A program made the position numbers and the translations under genes. DNA of 64,000 bases. Origin: Acinetobacter gyllenbergii CIP 110306 = MTCC 11365. Its GTDB lineage: Bacteria > Pseudomonadota > Gammaproteobacteria > Pseudomonadales > Moraxellaceae. Below the pieces are notes generated by a model, which saw only the letters and a list, made by a program, of their open reading frames with translations, was not told where the DNA came from and did no database searches. The stretch is from NCBI RefSeq assembly GCF_000413855.1, contig NZ_ATGG01000008.1, positions 1 through 64,000 on the forward strand. Direction: 5' to 3'. This document shows, one piece after another, positions 62,017 through 64,000 of the stretch (positions are counted from its first letter, which is position 1; each line of letters begins with the position of its first letter).

Positions 62017-62934
62017 GTGTCATCTATCTCTCAAGTTAATGCGGATGTTTTAAAACAAGCTCAACAACGTATTCAACAAGATTTATTGACAGCATTGGCT
62101 GCATTTTCAATTCCAGAACCTTTAAAAGCAGCCGTTCATCATACCGTGATGTTAGGTGGTAAACGGGTTCGTCCTGCACTCTGTTATGCAGCAGCGTCAT
62201 TACGGCCAAATCACAACTTTGCAGCAGCGCGCCGTGCCGCAGTTGCAGTTGAATTGATTCACTGTTATTCGTTGGCACATGATGATTTACCATGCATGGA
62301 TAATGATTTACTACGTCGTGGACAACCCACTTGTCATGTCGCATTTGGTGAAGATACTGCCTTATTGGCCGGTGATATTTTGCAGTCGATGGCTTTTGAA
62401 ATATTGGGCAGCCGTTTGTTTGATGAACAGGGCCAAGCAACTGAAGCGGCCATTGTCTTAAAACAAGTGCAAATCTTAGCAACAGCAAGTTCAAGAATGG
62501 TTTGTGGCCAGGTATTGGATTTACAGGCTGAAGGGGAAGGAAAACAAGTTGATCAAACTGAATTGGAAAATATTCACCGCAATAAAACAGGTGCTTTAAT
62601 TCAAGCGGCGATTATGATGGGCGCGGTGACCATTTTTAATGGGACTGATCAGGCAATTCCTAAATTACGCCAATTTGGGCAAACGATTGGTTTAGCCTTT
62701 CAAGTGCAAGATGACATTCTGGATGTGACTGCAAGCACTGAAACTTTAGGCAAGACTGCTGGTAAAGATGAGCAAGTTCAGAAATCAACTTACCCATCGT
62801 TGATGGGCTTAGCGCAAGCACAGGCCTATGCACAAAGCCTGCATGATCAAGCTTTTGAAGCCTTGGCTTATTTTGGTGATGATGCCAAAGAGTTGGTTGA
62901 GATTTCACAGTTTTTACTGGCGCGTAAAAGTTAA
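62017..62934 (+). CDS. ispA: Farnesyl diphosphate synthase (polyprenyl synthetase)
   Basis: A 305-residue trans-prenyltransferase that condenses isopentenyl diphosphate with dimethylallyl and geranyl diphosphate. It has both Asp-rich motifs: DDLPCMDND (first, near residue 88) and FQVQDDILDVT (second, near residue 229). The short first-motif spacing (DDxxxxD) is typical of IspA. I chose GTG 62017, with CGAGGCAACT upstream, giving MSSISQVNADVLK; the frame extends to 61960 with no ribosome binding site. Terminator at 62971-62997. Confidence 0.93.
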   Translation: MSSISQVNADVLKQAQQRIQQDLLTALAAFSIPEPLKAAVHHTVMLGGKRVRPALCYAAASLRPNHNFAAARRAAVAVELIHCYSLAHDDLPCMDNDLLRRGQPTCHVAFGEDTALLAGDILQSMAFEILGSRLFDEQGQATEAAIVLKQVQILATASSRMVCGQVLDLQAEGEGKQVDQTELENIHRNKTGALIQAAIMMGAVTIFNGTDQAIPKLRQFGQTIGLAFQVQDDILDVTASTETLGKTAGKDEQVQKSTYPSLMGLAQAQAYAQSLHDQAFEALAYFGDDAKELVEISQFLLARKS

Positions 62935-62970
62935 TCTTTGGTCAGCTTTGATCAATGATTGAATTTTATA

Positions 62971-62997
62971 AAAGACCATCCTTGTATGGTCTTTTTT
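62971..62997 (+). terminator. Intrinsic terminator of ispA
   Basis: AAAGACCAT (62971-62979) pairs with ATGGTCTTT (62986-62994), CCTTGT loop, T-run after. Confidence 0.88.
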
Positions 62998-63126
62998 TGG
63001 GAGTAGCTATATACCTTAATACAATTAACAGAATAGATTTAAACAGTTTATAAATCATTGTTTTAATGTAAAAGTGAATCTAAGATAAATAGATGATCCA
63101 TAGAAATAACAACAGAGAATCGCTTT

Positions 63127-63495
63127 ATGAATGACGATCAATTAGAACAATGTGCGCTTGAATATGGACAACAGTTGGCTTTTTCCATTCAGTCACAGCC
63201 TTTTGGTCCAGACTGTGAGGTCTTTAAAATCTGCGATAAGGTGTTTATGTTGATTGGGGCTTATTCGGGCAAGTTACTGGTGACGATTAAATGCAAACCA
63301 GAGAAAAGCTTGGAATATCAGGAGCTGTATCCCTCTATTTCGGCAGGTTATCACATGAATAAGAAACACTGGATCTCGATAGCCAGTGGTCATGAAATTA
63401 CAGCTGATTTACTGCAAGATCTGATTAAAGATTCATATGATTTGGTGGTGGGGAAACTCCCTGTTAAAGATCGAAAACGGATTCAGAATGTATAA
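63127..63495 (+). CDS. MmcQ/YjbR-family protein
   Basis: A 122-residue small protein of the MmcQ/YjbR family (cyanophycinase-like double-wing DNA-binding fold). Visible family pattern: PFGPDCEVFKICDKVFMLI, then TIKCKPEKSLEYQELYPSIS, then GYHMNKKHWISI. The function is unestablished, though the fold suggests nucleic-acid or ligand binding. It stands alone, with a perfect terminator at the end. Confidence 0.88.
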   Translation: MNDDQLEQCALEYGQQLAFSIQSQPFGPDCEVFKICDKVFMLIGAYSGKLLVTIKCKPEKSLEYQELYPSISAGYHMNKKHWISIASGHEITADLLQDLIKDSYDLVVGKLPVKDRKRIQNV

Positions 63496-63497
63496 AA

Positions 63498-63530
63498 AAT
63501 AAAGCAGCGATAACGCTGCTTTATTTTTGG
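63498..63530. terminator. Bidirectional terminator, YjbR-like / SPFH gene
   Basis: AATAAAGCAGCG pairs with CGCTGCTTTATT (63498-63526) around ATAA. It serves both convergent genes. Confidence 0.9.
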
Positions 63531-63543
63531 TTGGAAACAGGGC

Positions 63544-64000
63544 TTAGTGTTTACCCATAATTCCACGAATAGCATTGAGTACATCGGCTGGAAGTACCAC
63601 AGTTTTTGCGTTGCTTGATTTAGAAAGATCCTGCATCGCTTTCACATATTGCTCACCGAGTAAGTAAGCAACAGGGATCTCTTTATCACCTACGGCAGTG
63701 GTGACCATTTCAATCGCACGTTGTGAAGATTCAGCAAGGACTACCTGTGCTTCTGCATCACGACGAGAGGCTTCCAAACGACCATCTGCCTCTAGAATCG
63801 CAGCCTGTTTTTCACCATCGGCTTTGGTCACCGTCGCACGACGTTGACGTTCAGCTGCTGCCTGTGCTTCCATCGCCGCTTGCATGGTGTGTGATGGTTG
63901 AATATCTTGAATTTCAACCGTTTTCAAGGTAATACCCCAATCTGAGATATCGTCAGAAATGGCCGCTTTGAGTTTCGCTTTAATATGATCACGAGAAGAC
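63544..64000 (-). CDS. SPFH/band-7 (stomatin-like) protein, C-terminal part
   Basis: The frame is open through the right edge of the window, giving the last 151 residues of a protein that starts outside. An apparent start at 63927 is only an internal TTG. The visible part begins with SSRDHIKAKLKAAISDDISD then WGITLKTVEIQDIQPS, the conserved end of a band-7 domain. A long Ala/Glu/Arg-rich coiled coil follows (AAAERQRRATVTKADGEKQA), typical of QmcA/stomatin proteins, which form membrane microdomain scaffolds. The family's partner NfeD would be next to it outside the window. Confidence 0.88.
   Translation of the reverse strand, partial: SSRDHIKAKLKAAISDDISDWGITLKTVEIQDIQPSHTMQAAMEAQAAAERQRRATVTKADGEKQAAILEADGRLEASRRDAEAQVVLAESSQRAIEMVTTAVGDKEIPVAYLLGEQYVKAMQDLSKSSNAKTVVLPADVLNAIRGIMGKH

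Noticed and set aside
62036..62494. 152-residue antisense ORF inside ispA
   Set aside because: Composition follows the reverse complement of ispA codons; no independent evidence.

Overview
The window is chromosomal DNA of a gamma-proteobacterium of the genus Acinetobacter. The case rests on several gene families together: a 460-residue wax ester synthase/diacylglycerol acyltransferase of the AtfA type, a DcaP-type outer-membrane porin with an N-terminal coiled coil, an AlkK-like acyl-CoA synthetase, the gatCAB operon divergent from mreBCD-maf-rng, ThrH, and an overall AT-leaning composition. No insertion sequence, prophage, CRISPR array or rRNA was seen; one tRNA-Arg(CCT) is present.

Layout. 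1-5.4 kb: an unrecognised gene cut by the left edge, a YcxB-like membrane protein, a FUSC-type transporter, a Bcr/CflA drug exporter and a nitroreductase. 5.4-15 kb: an uptake group (DcaP porin, GltS glutamate symporter, alanine/glycine symporter), then a patatin-like lipoprotein, SbmA peptide importer and M13 peptidase. 15-17.1 kb: a two-gene (split) chromate transporter divergent from a LysR regulator. 17.1-22.4 kb: an accessory-looking block of seven small exported, lipoprotein or membrane proteins, mostly without recognisable function. 22.4-24.2 kb: a diiron-hydrolase-like gene and a TetR regulator, divergent, lying between two imperfect copies of the 3' end of gatB plus its terminator. 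24.2-32.5 kb: conserved core (gatB-gatA-gatC and mreB-mreC-mreD-maf-rng). 32.5-38.5 kb: wax synthase, cysH, thrH and two tandem FadL-type porins. 39-46.7 kb: the complete kdpABCDE potassium system. 46.8-57.2 kb: AlkK-like ligase, a three-lipoprotein CsgG/DUF4810/DUF799 operon, an aldehyde dehydrogenase divergent from an AraC regulator, a CitMHS citrate carrier with a porin, and a PAP2 phosphatase. 57.3-64 kb: a glutamine-synthetase-like ligase, tRNA-Arg, an AroP-type permease, an orphan PrpF, ispA, a YjbR-like protein and the C-terminal part of an SPFH protein running off the right edge.

The most unusual observation is the degenerate gatB 3'-end fragment at 22498-22593. It encodes a recognisable GatB C-terminus and is followed by a hairpin resembling gatB's own terminator, so a roughly 140-bp imperfect direct repeat flanks the hydrolase/TetR pair. 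This suggests that the cassette was inserted at the end of gatB. Other points of note are a pair of 12-bp direct repeats exactly 32 bp apart just upstream of kdpA, an 18-bp palindrome in front of the alanine symporter, and the lipoprotein trio. No clearly new multi-gene system was found; the exported-protein block at 17.1-22.4 kb is the region least explained by known families.

Where a later start gave a better ribosome binding site, signal peptide or family match, the later start was used and the reason is given in the entry.
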